Origin: Sinonovacula constricta
Taxonomy: Eukaryota; Mollusca; Bivalvia; Cardiida; Solecurtidae
Assembly: GCA_007844125.1 (NCBI GenBank)
Contig: CM017568.1
Coordinates: forward strand, 8,985,573-9,049,572
DNA length: 64,000 bases
Direction: 5' to 3'
Shown here: one piece after another, positions 1 to 14,762 of the stretch
Numbering within the stretch: the stretch's first letter is position 1
Layout: each line of letters starts with the position of its first letter
The notes under the pieces: generated by a model
Seen by the model: the letters and a program-made list of their open reading frames with translations, nothing else
Databases searched by the model: none
What the model was told of the DNA's origin: nothing
Program-made: the position numbers and the translations under genes

Positions 1-588
1 TCCTTTGTTCCAATGTATGATAATTACACATTTTTAAAATGTGTGCATTTGTAGTATTTGATTGGCTTGTCAGTTGCCTTCTCTATTTTCATAATAAAAT
101 AAATGTAATAATAAAATAAATGTATTATTTATCTTCTTGTCAAGGAGTTTTCATTTACTTTAAGCATTTTTACGAAATATTGTTTTATTTGTTTTTATTA
201 TTTATTTTCTTATTTTCATCCTCGTGTTTATTTATCATTACTCATTACTTGTATTATTCCACAAGATAATATTTCATGTTGATGTTCACATTACAGTCTG
301 AAACATTCTTAGTATCGCAGAAACTGGAAAAATCATAATATTTCTACAATAGATTTATACCACTTGCTGACCCGTAAGGGAGGTAACATGGTTAACTTAA
401 TTGTTGGATTAAGGTCCCCTCATACATTATCTGTGTTATGCACGCTTTACATGTTATTTATAACAAAAAGTATTAATTCTACTTATTGTCCATTTAATGT
501 GGCTTATAAAGTCTATATAAATTTTAACTTTTATTTATTAAGTAGAGCAACTTTTGACATTAAACTTAATTTATCAACAATTTATCCC
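1..588. other. AT-rich intergenic DNA
   Basis: I see no gene here. The stretch is AT-rich, with a short duplicated AATAAAATAAATGTA-type block near 94-125. The open frame that starts at 364 runs straight into the CT repeat and the satellite and has no protein-like composition. Confidence 0.6.
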
Positions 589-737
589 CCTCCATCTTTC
601 TCTGTGTCTCTCACTCTGTCTCTCACTGTCTCTCTGTGTCTCTGTAGCTCTGTCTGCCTCTGTCTGTCTCTGTCTGTCTCTACATCTCTCTGTCTCTCTC
701 TGTCTCTCTTCTCTGTCTCTCTCTGTGTCTCTCTCCC
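589..737 (+). repeat. CT-rich simple repeat (TCTC/TCTG)n
   Basis: The tract consists almost only of TCTCTGTC- and TCTCTCTG-type steps, then a C run and the first satellite units. It is a degenerate polypyrimidine microsatellite abutting the satellite array. Confidence 0.85.
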
Positions 738-1525
738 CCCACCCTCATATACATGTAAATATAAGGGGAGGTGGTCATTCAGACACATGCACATATACAT
801 GTATGTATAAGGGGAGGTGGTCATCCAGACACATGCACACATACATGTATGTATAAGGGGAGGTGGTCATCCAGACTATTGCACATATACATGTATGTAT
901 AAGGGGAGGTGGTCATCCAGACACATGCACACATACATGTATGTATAAGGGGAGGTGGTCATCCAGACACATGCACATATACATGTATGTATAAGGGAGG
1001 TGGTCATCCAGACACATGCACATATACATGTATGTACAAGGTGAGTTGGTCATCCAGACACATGCACATATACATGTATGTACAGGGGAGGTGGTCATCC
1101 AGACACATGCACATATACATGTATGTACAGGAGAGGTGGTCATCCAGACACATGCACATATACATGTATGTATAAGGAGAGTTGGTCATCCAGACACATG
1201 CACATATACATGTATGTACAGGAGAGGTGGTCATCCAGACACATGCACATATACATGTATGTACAAGGTGAGTTGGTCATCCAGACACATGCACATATAC
1301 ATGTATTATAAGGGTAGGTGGTCATCCGGACACATATACATGTATGTACAGGGGAGGTGGTCATCCAGACACATGCACATATACATGTATGTACAAGGTG
1401 AGTTGGTCATCCAGACACATGCACATATACATGTATGTACAGGGGAGGTGGTCATCCAGACACATGCACATATACATGTATGTACAAGGTGAGTTGGTCA
1501 TCCAGACACATGCACATATACATGT

Positions 1526-2800
1526 ATGTATAAGGAGAGGTGGTCATCCAGACACATGCACATATACATGTATTATAAGGGGAGGTGGTCCTCCAGACAC
1601 ATGCACATATACATGTATGTACAGGAGAGGTGGTCATCCAGACACATGCACATATACATATATGTACAGGGGAGGTGGTCATCCAGACACATGCACACAT
1701 ACATGTATTATAAGGGGAGGTGGTCATCCAGACACATGCACACATACATGTATGTACAAGGTGAGTTGGTCATCCAGACACATGCACATATACATGTATG
1801 TACAGGAGAGATGGTCATTCAGACACATGCACACATACATGTATGTACAGGAGAGGTGGTCATCCAGACACATGCACACATACATGTATATATAAGGGGA
1901 GGTGGTCATCCAGACACATGCACATATACATGTATGTACTGGGGAGGTGGTCATCCACACATGCACATATACATATATGTACAGGGGAGGTGGTCATCCA
2001 GACACATGCACATATACATGTATGTACAGGAGAGGTGGTCATCCAGACACATGCACATATACATGTATGTATAAGGAGAGTTGGTCATCCAGACACATGC
2101 ACATATACATGTATGTACAGGAGAGGTGGTCATCCAGACACATGCACATATACATGTATGTACAAGGTGAGTTGGTCATCCAGACACATGCACATATACA
2201 TGTATGTACAGAGGAGGTGGTCATCCAGACACATGCATATATACATGTATGTACAAGGTGAGTTGGTCATCCAGACACATGCACATATACATGTATGTAC
2301 AGGGGAGGTGGTCATCCAGACACATGCACATATACATGTATGTACAAGGTGAGTTGGTCATCCAGACACATGCACATATACATGTATGTATAAGGGGAGG
2401 TGGTCATCCAGACACATGCACATATACATGTATTATAAGTGGAGGTGGTCCTCCAGACACATGCACATATACATGTATGTACAGGAGAGTTGGTCATCCA
2501 GACACATGCACATATACATATATGTACAGGGGAGGTGGTCATCCAGACACATGCACACATACATGTATTATAAGGGGAGGTGGTCATCCAGACACATGCA
2601 CATATACATGTATGTACAGGAGAGGTGGTCATTCAGACACATGCACACATACATGTATGTACAGGAGAGGTGGTCATCCAGACACATGCACACATACATG
2701 TATATATAAGGGGAGGTGGTCATCCAGACACATGCACATATACATGTATGTACAGGGGAGGTGGTCATTCACACATGCACATATACATATATGTACAGGG
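1526..2800 (+). repeat. Higher-order duplication inside satellite, ~860-bp period
   Basis: The order of unit variants around 1526-1900 recurs around 2386-2760, offset 860 bp (about 19 units). Shared markers are the TATTATAAGG units, an ATACATATATG unit, the CTCCAGACAC unit and the ATTCAGACAC unit. A shortened unit lacking CAGA (near 1951) recurs near 2765, so one unit was gained or lost after duplication. Confidence 0.7.
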
Positions 2801-5800
2801 GAGGTGGTCATCCAGACACATGCACACATACATGTATTATAAGGGGAGGTGGTCATCCAGACACATGCACACATACATGTATGTATAAGGGGAGGTGGTC
2901 ATCCAGACTATTGCACATATACATATATGTACAGGGGAGGTGGTCATCCAGACACATGCACATGTACATGTATGTACAGGGGAGGTGGTCATCCAGACAC
3001 ATGCACATATACATGTATGTACAGGAGAGGTGGTCATCCAGACACATGCACATATACATGTATGTACAGGGGAGGTGGTCATCCAGACACATGCACATAT
3101 ACATGTATGTACAGGGGAGGTGGTCATCTAGACACATGCACATATACATATATGTACAGGGGAGGTGGTCATCCAGACACATGCACATATACATATATGT
3201 ACAGGGGAGGTGGTCATCCAGACACATGCACATATACATATATGTACAGGGGAGGTGGTCATCCAGACACGTGCACATAAACATATATGTACAGGGGAGG
3301 TGGTCATCCAGACACGTGCACATATACATATATGTACAGGGGAGTTGGTCATCCAGACACATGCACATATACATATATGTACAGGGGAGGTGGTAATCCA
3401 GACACATGCACATATACATATATGTACAGGAGAGGTGGTCATCCAGACACATGCACATATACATATATGTACAGGGGAGGTGGTCATCCAGACACATGCA
3501 CATATACAAATATGTACAGGGGAGGTGGTCATCCAGACACATGCACATATACATATATGTACAGGGGAGGTGGTCATCCGGACACATGCACATACACATG
3601 TATGTACAGGGGAGGTGGTCATCCAGACACATGCACATATACATGTATGTACAGGAGAGGTGGTCATCCAGACACATGCACATATACATATATGTACAGG
3701 GGAGGTGGTCATCCAGACACATGCACATATACATGTATGTATAAGGGGAGGTAGTCATCCAGACACATGCACATATACATGTATGTACAGGAGAGGTGGT
3801 CATCCAGACACATGCACATATACATATATGTACAGGAGAGGTGGTCATCCAGACACATGCACATATACATATATGTATAAGGGGAGGTGGTCATCCAGAC
3901 ACATATACATGTATGTACAGGAGAGGTGGTCATCCAGACACATGCACAAATACATGTATGTACAGGGGAGGTGGTCATCCAGACAGATGCACATATACAT
4001 ATATGTATAAGGGGAGGTGGTCATCCAGACACATGCACATATACATATATGTATAAGGGAGGTGGTCATCCAGACACATGCACATATACATGTATGTATA
4101 AGGGGAGGTGGTCATCCAGACACATGCACATATACATGTATGTACAGGAGAGGTGGTCATCCAGACACATGCACATATACATGTATGTACAGGGGAGGTG
4201 GTCATCCAGACACATGCACATATACATATATGTATAAGGGGAGGTGGTCATCCAGACACATGCACATATACATATATGTACAGGGGAGGTGGTCATCCAG
4301 ACACATGCACATATACATATATGTACAGGGGAGCTGGTCATCCAGACACATGCACATATACATGTATGTACAGGAGAGGTGGTCATCCAGACACATGCAC
4401 ATATACATGTATGTACAGGGAGGTGGTCATCCAGACACATGCACATATACATATATGTACAGGGGAGGTGGTCATCCAGACACATGCACATATACATGTG
4501 TTTACAGGGGAGGTGGTCATCCAGACACATGCACATATACATATATGTACAGGAGAGGTGGTCATCCAGACACATGCACATATACATGTATGTACAGGGG
4601 AGGTGGTCATCCAGACACATGCACATATACATATATGTATAAGGGGAGGTGGTCATCCAGACACATGCACATATACATATATGTACAGGGGAGGTGGTCA
4701 TCCAGACACATGCACATATACATATATGTACAGGGGAGGTGGTCATCCAGACACATGCACATATACATGTATGTATAAGGGGAGGTGGTCATCCAGACAC
4801 ATGCACATATACATGTATGTACAGGGGAGGTGGTCATCCAGACACATGCACATATACATGTATGTATAAGGGGAGGTGGTCATCCAGACACATGCACATA
4901 TACATGTATGTACAGGAGAGGTGGTCATCCAGACACATGCACATATACATGTATGTACAGGAGAGGTGGTCATCCAGACACATGCACATATACATGTATG
5001 TATAAGGGGAGGTGGTCATCCAGACACATGCACACATACATGTATTATAAGGGGAGGTGGTCATCCAGACACATGCACATATACATGTATGTATAAGGGG
5101 AGGTGGTCATCCAGACACATGCACATATACATGTATGTACAAGGTGAGTTGGTCATCCAGACACATGCACATATACATGTATGTATAAGGAGAGGTGGTC
5201 ATCCAGACACATGCACACATACATGTATGTATAAGGGGAGGTGGTCATCCAGACACATGCACATATACATGTATGTATAAGGAGAGGTGGTCATCCAGAC
5301 ACATGCACATATACATGTATGTATAAGGTGAGGTGGTCATCCAGACACATGCACATATACATGTATGTATAAGGGGAGGTGGTCATCCAGACACATGCAC
5401 ATATACATGTATGTACAAGGTGAGTTGGTCATCCAGACACATGCACATATACATGTATGTACAGGAGAGGTGGTCATTCAGACACATGCACACATACATA
5501 TATGTACAGGAGAGGTGGTCATCCAGACACATGCACACATACATGTATGTATAAGGGGAGGTGGTCATCCAGACACATGCACATATACATGTATGTATAA
5601 GGGGAGGTGGTCATCCAGACACATGCACACATACATGTATGTACAAGGGGAGGTGGTCATCCAGACACATGCACATATACATGTATGTACAAGGTGAGTT
5701 GGTCATCCAGACACATGCACACATACATGTATGTATAAGGGGAGGTGGTCATCCAGACACATGCACACATACATGTATGTACAAGGGGAGGTGGTCATCC

Positions 5801-6959
5801 AGACACATGCACATATACATGTATGTACAGGAGAGGTGGTCATCCAGACACATGCACATATACATGTATGTACAAGGTGAGGTGGTCATCCAGACACATG
5901 CACATATACATATATGTATAAGGTGAGGTGGTCATCCAGACACATGCACATATACATGTATGTATAAGGTGAGGTGGTCATCCAGACACATGCACATATA
6001 CATGTATGTATAAGGTGAGGTGGTCATCCAGACACATGCACATATACATGTATTATAAGGGGAGGTGGTCATCCAGACACATGCACATATACATGTATGT
6101 ATAAGGTGAGGTGGTCATCCAGACACATGCACACATACATGTATGTACAGGAGAGGTGGTCATCCAGACTATTGCACATATACATGTAAATATAAGGGGA
6201 GGTGGTCATCCAGACACATGCACACATACATGTATGTATAAGGGGAGGTGGTCATCCAGACACATGCACACATACATGTATGTATAAGGGGAGGTGGTCA
6301 TCCAGACACATGCACATATACATGTATGTACAGGAGAGGTGGTCATCCAGACACATGCACACATACATGTATTATAAGGGGAGGTGCTCATCCAGACACA
6401 TGCACATATACATGTATGTACAGGAGAGGTGGTCATTCAGACACATGCACACATACATGTATGTATAAGGGGAGGTGGTCATCCAGACACATGCACATAT
6501 ACATGTATGTACAGGAGAGGTGGTCATCCAGACACATGCACATATACATGTATGTACAGGAGAGGTGGTCATCCAGACACATGCACATATACATGTATGT
6601 ACAGGAGAGGTGGTCATCCAGTCACATGCACATATACATGTATGTACAGGAGAGGTGGTCATCCAGACACATGCACATATACATTTATGTACAGGAGAGG
6701 TGGTCATCCAGACACATGCACATATACATGTATGTACAGGAGAGGTGGTCATCCAGACACATGCACATATACATGTATGTACAGGAGAGGTGGTCATCCA
6801 GACACATGCACACATACATGTATGTACAGGGGAGGTTGTCATCCAGACTATTGCACATATACATGTATGTACAGGAGAGGTGGTCATCCAGACACATGCA
6901 CACATACATGTATGTACAGGGGAGGTTGTCATCCAGACACATGCACATATACATGTATG

Positions 6960-7164
6960 CAGGGTTGTCACTAGAAATATTTTGAGCAGGTTCAATTAAC
7001 TTTTGAGGAGGCTAGGCTATGCAGGTGCAGAAGGCGAGAAGCGCTGCTAGGGGGGTCCGGGGGCATGCTCTTGACTGATTTTTTTTTTTCTCTAAATTTG
7101 AGGCGGCCGATTTCCATTTGAGGCAGTCAAATCGGCCGCCAGCCGCCTCCTAATGACAACCCTG
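6960..7164 (+). mobile_element. hAT-type MITE inserted in satellite (copy 1)
   Basis: This 205-bp segment is unrelated to the satellite. It begins CAGGGTTGTCACTA and ends TAATGACAACCCTG, so the terminal inverted repeats match except for one base. The 8 bp on each side are identical (CATGTATG at 6952-6959 and 7165-7172). An 8-bp target duplication and CAGGG-type termini are diagnostic of the hAT superfamily. There is no coding capacity, so the element is non-autonomous. It contains a T run (7080-7089) and an internal 12-bp perfect inverted repeat, GGCGGCCGATTT (7102-7113) against AAATCGGCCGCC (7129-7140). It landed in the palindromic part of a satellite unit. Confidence 0.88.
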
Positions 7165-9279
7165 CATGTATGTACAGGAGAGGTGGTCATCCAGACACAT
7201 GCACACATACATGTATGTACATGGGAGGTGGTCATCCAGACACATGCACATATACATGTATGTACAGGAGAGGTGGTCATCCAGACACATGCACGTATAC
7301 ATGTATGTACAGGAGAGGTGGTCATCCAGACACATGCACACATACATGTATTATAAGGGGAGGTGGTCATCCAGACACATGCACATATACATGTATGTAT
7401 AAGGGGAGGTGGTCATCCAGACACATGCACACATACATGTATGTACAGGAGAGGTGGTCATCCAGACACATGCACACATACATGTATGTACAGAAGAGGT
7501 GGTCATCCAGACACATGCACATATACATGTATGTACAGGAGAGGTGGTCATCCAGACACATGCACACATACATGTATGTACAGGGGAGGTGGTCATCCAG
7601 ACACATACACATGTACATGTATTATAAGGAGAGGTGGTCATCCAGACACAAATACATGTACATGTATTATAAGGAGAGGTGGTCATCCAGACACAAACAC
7701 ATGTACATGTATTATAAGGAGAGGTGGTCATCCAGACACATACACATGTACATGTATGTACAAGGAGAGGTGGCCATCCAGACACATACACATGTACATG
7801 TATTATAAGGAGAGGTGGTCATCCAGACACAAATACATATACATGTATGTATAAGGAGAGGTGGTCATCCAAACACATACACATGTACATGTATTATAAG
7901 GAGAGGTGGTCATCCAGACACATACACATGTACATGTATGTATAAGGAGAGGTGGTCATCCAAACACATGCACATATACATGTATTATAAGGAGAGGTGG
8001 TCATCCAGACACATGCACACATACATGTATGTATAAGGGGAGGTGGTCATCCAGACACAAATACATATACATGTATTATAAGGAGAGGTGGTCATCCAGA
8101 CACATACACATATACATGTATGTATAAGGGGAGGTGGTCATCCAGACACAAATACATATACATTTATTATAAGGAGAGGTGGTCATCCAGACACATACAC
8201 ATGTACATGTATGTATAAGGGGAGGTGGTCATCCAGACACAAATACATATACATGTATTATAAGGAGAGGTGGTCATCCAGACACATGCACACATACATG
8301 TATGTATAAGGGGAGGTGGTCATCCAGACACAAATACATATACATGTATGTATAAGGAGAGGTGGTCATCCAGACACATACACATGTACATGTATGTATA
8401 AGGAGAGGTGGTCATCCAAACACATGCACATATAAATGTATGTATAAGGGGAGGTGGTCATCCAGACACATACACATGTACATGTATGTATAAGGAGAGG
8501 TGGTCATCCAGACACATACACATGTACATGTATGTACAGGGGAGGTGGTCATCCAAACACATGCACATATACATGTATGTATAAGGGGAGGTGGACATCC
8601 AGACACATGCACATATACATGTATGTATAAGGAGAGGTGGTCATCCAAACACATGCACATATACATGTATGTATAAGGGGAGGTGGTCATCCAGACACAT
8701 ACACATGTACATGTATGTATAAGGGGAGGTGGTCATCCAGACACATGCACATATACATGTATTATAAGGGGAGGTGGTCATCCAGACACATGCACACATA
8801 CATGTATGTATAAGGGGAGGTGGTCATCCAGACACAAATATTATACATGTATTATAAGGAGAGGTGGTCATCCAGACACATACACATGTACATGTATGTA
8901 TAAGGAGAGGTGGTCATCCAGACACATGCACATATACATGTATTATAAGGGGAGGTGGTCATCCAGACACATGCACACATACATGTATGTATAAGGGGAG
9001 GTGGTCATCCAGACACAAATACACATACATGTATTATAAGGAGAGGTGGTCATCCAGACACATACACATGTACATGTATGTATAAGGAGAGGTGGTCATC
9101 CAAACACATGCACATATACATGTATTATAAGGAGAGGTGGTCATCCAGACACATACACATGTACATGTATTATAAGGAGAGGTGGTCATCCAGACACATG
9201 CACATGTACATGTATTATAAGGAGAGGTGGTCATCCAGACACATGCACATGTACATGTATTATAAGGAGAGGTGGTCAT

Positions 9280-10255
9280 CCAGACACACATACATGTATT
9301 TTAAGGAGAGGTGGTCATCCAGACACATACACATGTACATGTATTATAAAGAGAGGTGGTCATCCAGACACAAATACATGTACATGTATGTATAAGGGGA
9401 GGTGGTCATCCAGACACAAATACATGTATTATAAGGGGAGGTGGTCATCCAGACACACATACATGTATTATAAGGGGAGGTGGTCATCCAGACACAAATA
9501 CATGTATTATAAGGGGAGGTGGTCATCCAGACACACATACATGTATGTATAAGGGGAGGTGGTCATCCAGACACACATACATGTATGTATAAGGGGAGGT
9601 GGTCATCCAGACATACATACATGTATGTATAAGGGGAGGTGGTCATCCAGACACACATACATGTATTATAAGAGGAGGTGGTCATCCAGACACACATACA
9701 TGTATTATAAGGGGAGGTGGTCATCCAGACACACATACATGTATTATAAGGGTAGGTGGTCATCCAGACACACATACATGTATTATAAGGAGAGGTGGTC
9801 TTCCAGACACACATACATGTATGTATAAGGGGAGGTGGTCATCCAGACACACATACATGTATTATAAGGGGAGGTGGTCATCCAGACACACATACATGTA
9901 TTATAAGGAGAGGTGGTCATCCAGACACACATACATGTATTATAAGGAGAGGTGGTCATCCAGACACACATACATGTATGTATAAGGAGAGGTGGTCATC
10001 CAGACACACATACATGTATGTACAGGAGAGGTGGTCATCCAGACACCCATACATGTATGTATAAGGGGAGGTGGTCATCCAGACACACATACATGTACAT
10101 TATTATAAGGAGAGGTGGTCATCCAGACACATACACACATACATGTACATGTATTATAAGGAGAGGTGGTCATCCAGACACACATACATGTACATGTATT
10201 ATAAGGAGAGGTGGTCATCCAGACACACATACATGTATTATAAGGGGAGGTGGTC
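9280..10255 (+). repeat. Block of short (39/40-bp) satellite units, copy 1
   Basis: Here most units read CCAGACACACATACATGTAT followed by TATAAGG or GTATAAGG, with the usual GCACAT segment missing. This gives a local period of 39 or 40 bp. The block is contiguous, which suggests that a deletion variant was amplified locally. Confidence 0.85.
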
Positions 10256-11466
10256 ATCCAGACACATACACATGTACATGTATTATAAGGAGAGGTGGTC
10301 ATCCAGACACATACACATATACATGTATGTATAAGGAGAGGTGGTCATCCAGACACATGCACACATACATGTATGTATAAGGGGAGGTGGTCATCGAGAC
10401 ACATGCACATATACATGTATGTATAAGGGGAGGTGGTCATCCAGACACATGCACATATACATGTATGTATAAGGGGAGGTGGTCATCCAGACACATGCAC
10501 ATGTACATGTATGTATAAGGGGAGGTGGTCATCAAGACACATGCACATATACATGTATGTATAAGGAGAGGTGGTCATCCAGACACATACACATGTACAT
10601 GTATGTATAAGGAGAGGTGGTCATCCAGACACATGCACACATACATGTATGTACAAGGAGAGGTGGCCATCCAGACACATGCACATATACATGTATGTAT
10701 AAGGGGAGGTGGTCATCCAGACACATGCACATATACATGTATGTATAAGGGGAGGTGGTCATCCAGACACATACACATGTACATGTATTATAAGGAGAGG
10801 TGGTCATCCAGACACATGCACATATACATGTATGTATAAGGGGAGGTGGTCATCCAGACACATGCACATATACATGTATGTATAAGGGGAGGTGGTCATC
10901 CAGACACATGCACATATACATGTATGTACAGGAGAGGTGGTTATCCAGACACACGCACACATACATGTATGTACAGGAGAGGTGGTCATCCAGACACATG
11001 CTCATATACATGTATGTACATGGGAGGTGGTTATCCAGACACATGCACATATACATGTATGTACAGGAGAGGTGGTTATCCAGACACATGCACATATACA
11101 TGTATGTACAGGAGAGGTGGTTATCCAGACACATGCACATATACATGTATGTACAGGGGAGGTGGTTATCCAGACACATGCACATATACATGTATATACA
11201 GGAGAGGTGGTCATCCAGACACATGCACATATACATGTATGTACAGGAGAGGTGGTCATCCAGACACATGCACATATACATGTATGTACAGGAGAGGTGG
11301 TCATCCAGACACATGCACACATACATGTATGTACAGGGGAGGTTGTCATCCAGACTATTGCACATATACATGTATGTACAGGAGAGGTGGTCATCCAGAC
11401 ACATGCACACATACATGTATGTACAGGGGAGGTTGTCATCCAGACACATGCACATATACATGTATG

Positions 11467-11671
11467 CAGGGTTGTCACTAGAAATATTTTGAGCAGGTTC
11501 AATTAACTTTTGAGGAGGCTAGGCTATGCAGGTGCAGAAGGCGAGAAGCGCTGCTAGGGGGGTCCGGGGGCATGCTCTTGACTGATTTTTTTTTTTCTCT
11601 AAATTTGAGGCGGCCGATTTCCATTTGAGGCAGTCAAATCGGCCGCCAGCCGCCTCCTAATGACAACCCTG
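11467..11671 (+). mobile_element. hAT-type MITE inserted in satellite (copy 2, by duplication)
   Basis: Same element at +4,507 bp, with the same CATGTATG flanks. It sits inside the higher-order duplication, so it was copied with the array and is not an independent insertion. Confidence 0.88.
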
Positions 11672-13786
11672 CATGTATGTACAGGAGAGGTGGTCATCCA
11701 GACACATGCACACATACATGTATGTACATGGGAGGTGGTCATCCAGACACATGCACATATACATGTATGTACAGGAGAGGTGGTCATCCAGACACATGCA
11801 CGTATACATGTATGTACAGGAGAGGTGGTCATCCAGACACATGCACACATACATGTATTATAAGGGGAGGTGGTCATCCAGACACATGCACATATACATG
11901 TATGTATAAGGGGAGGTGGTCATCCAGACACATGCACACATACATGTATGTACAGGAGAGGTGGTCATCCAGACACATGCACACATACATGTATGTACAG
12001 AAGAGGTGGTCATCCAGACACATGCACATATACATGTATGTACAGGAGAGGTGGTCATCCAGACACATGCACACATACATGTATGTACAGGGGAGGTGGT
12101 CATCCAGACACATACACATGTACATGTATTATAAGGAGAGGTGGTCATCCAGACACAAATACATGTACATGTATTATAAGGAGAGGTGGTCATCCAGACA
12201 CAAACACATGTACATGTATTATAAGGAGAGGTGGTCATCCAGACACATACACATGTACATGTATGTACAAGGAGAGGTGGCCATCCAGACACATACACAT
12301 GTACATGTATTATAAGGAGAGGTGGTCATCCAGACACAAATACATATACATGTATGTATAAGGAGAGGTGGTCATCCAAACACATACACATGTACATGTA
12401 TTATAAGGAGAGGTGGTCATCCAGACACATACACATGTACATGTATGTATAAGGAGAGGTGGTCATCCAAACACATGCACATATACATGTATTATAAGGA
12501 GAGGTGGTCATCCAGACACATGCACACATACATGTATGTATAAGGGGAGGTGGTCATCCAGACACAAATACATATACATGTATTATAAGGAGAGGTGGTC
12601 ATCCAGACACATACACATATACATGTATGTATAAGGGGAGGTGGTCATCCAGACACAAATACATATACATTTATTATAAGGAGAGGTGGTCATCCAGACA
12701 CATACACATGTACATGTATGTATAAGGGGAGGTGGTCATCCAGACACAAATACATATACATGTATTATAAGGAGAGGTGGTCATCCAGACACATGCACAC
12801 ATACATGTATGTATAAGGGGAGGTGGTCATCCAGACACAAATACATATACATGTATGTATAAGGAGAGGTGGTCATCCAGACACATACACATGTACATGT
12901 ATGTATAAGGAGAGGTGGTCATCCAAACACATGCACATATAAATGTATGTATAAGGGGAGGTGGTCATCCAGACACATACACATGTACATGTATGTATAA
13001 GGAGAGGTGGTCATCCAGACACATACACATGTACATGTATGTACAGGGGAGGTGGTCATCCAAACACATGCACATATACATGTATGTATAAGGGGAGGTG
13101 GACATCCAGACACATGCACATATACATGTATGTATAAGGAGAGGTGGTCATCCAAACACATGCACATATACATGTATGTATAAGGGGAGGTGGTCATCCA
13201 GACACATACACATGTACATGTATGTATAAGGGGAGGTGGTCATCCAGACACATGCACATATACATGTATTATAAGGGGAGGTGGTCATCCAGACACATGC
13301 ACACATACATGTATGTATAAGGGGAGGTGGTCATCCAGACACAAATATTATACATGTATTATAAGGAGAGGTGGTCATCCAGACACATACACATGTACAT
13401 GTATGTATAAGGAGAGGTGGTCATCCAGACACATGCACATATACATGTATTATAAGGGGAGGTGGTCATCCAGACACATGCACACATACATGTATGTATA
13501 AGGGGAGGTGGTCATCCAGACACAAATACACATACATGTATTATAAGGAGAGGTGGTCATCCAGACACATACACATGTACATGTATGTATAAGGAGAGGT
13601 GGTCATCCAAACACATGCACATATACATGTATTATAAGGAGAGGTGGTCATCCAGACACATACACATGTACATGTATTATAAGGAGAGGTGGTCATCCAG
13701 ACACATGCACATGTACATGTATTATAAGGAGAGGTGGTCATCCAGACACATGCACATGTACATGTATTATAAGGAGAGGTGGTCAT

Positions 13787-14762
13787 CCAGACACACATAC
13801 ATGTATTTTAAGGAGAGGTGGTCATCCAGACACATACACATGTACATGTATTATAAAGAGAGGTGGTCATCCAGACACAAATACATGTACATGTATGTAT
13901 AAGGGGAGGTGGTCATCCAGACACAAATACATGTATTATAAGGGGAGGTGGTCATCCAGACACACATACATGTATTATAAGGGGAGGTGGTCATCCAGAC
14001 ACAAATACATGTATTATAAGGGGAGGTGGTCATCCAGACACACATACATGTATGTATAAGGGGAGGTGGTCATCCAGACACACATACATGTATGTATAAG
14101 GGGAGGTGGTCATCCAGACATACATACATGTATGTATAAGGGGAGGTGGTCATCCAGACACACATACATGTATTATAAGAGGAGGTGGTCATCCAGACAC
14201 ACATACATGTATTATAAGGGGAGGTGGTCATCCAGACACACATACATGTATTATAAGGGTAGGTGGTCATCCAGACACACATACATGTATTATAAGGAGA
14301 GGTGGTCATCCAGACACACATACATGTATGTATAAGGGGAGGTGGTCATCCAGACACACATACATGTATTATAAGGGGAGGTGGTCATCCAGACACACAT
14401 ACATGTATTATAAGGAGAGGTGGTCATCCAGACACACATACATGTATTATAAGGAGAGGTGGTCATCCAGACACACATACATGTATGTATAAGGAGAGGT
14501 GGTCATCCAGACACACATACATGTATGTACAGGAGAGGTGGTCATCCAGACACCCATACATGTATGTATAAGGGGAGGTGGTCATCCAGACACACATACA
14601 TGTACATTATTATAAGGAGAGGTGGTCATCCAGACACATACACACATACATGTACATGTATTATAAGGAGAGGTGGTCATCCAGACACACATACATGTAC
14701 ATGTATTATAAGGAGAGGTGGTCATCCAGACACACATACATGTATTATAAGGGGAGGTGGTC
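13787..14762 (+). repeat. Block of short (39/40-bp) satellite units, copy 2
   Basis: Counterpart of the short-unit block at 9280-10255, displaced by 4,507 bp inside the second higher-order copy. Confidence 0.85.

Larger units (their letters stand above)
6690..11196 (+). repeat. 4,507-bp higher-order repeat, copy 1
   Basis: Sequence from about 6690 repeats at a fixed offset of 4,507 bp to about 15710, giving two adjacent copies. The match includes the hAT-type insertion, the block of short units, and rare variants such as GGCCATCC and ATCAAGACAC. I noticed only a handful of differences: GGTCTTCC near 9797 versus GGTCATCC in copy 2, one base near 10870, and two bases near 10935. The duplication is therefore young or has been homogenised. 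The edges are approximate because they fall inside similar units. Confidence 0.9.
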
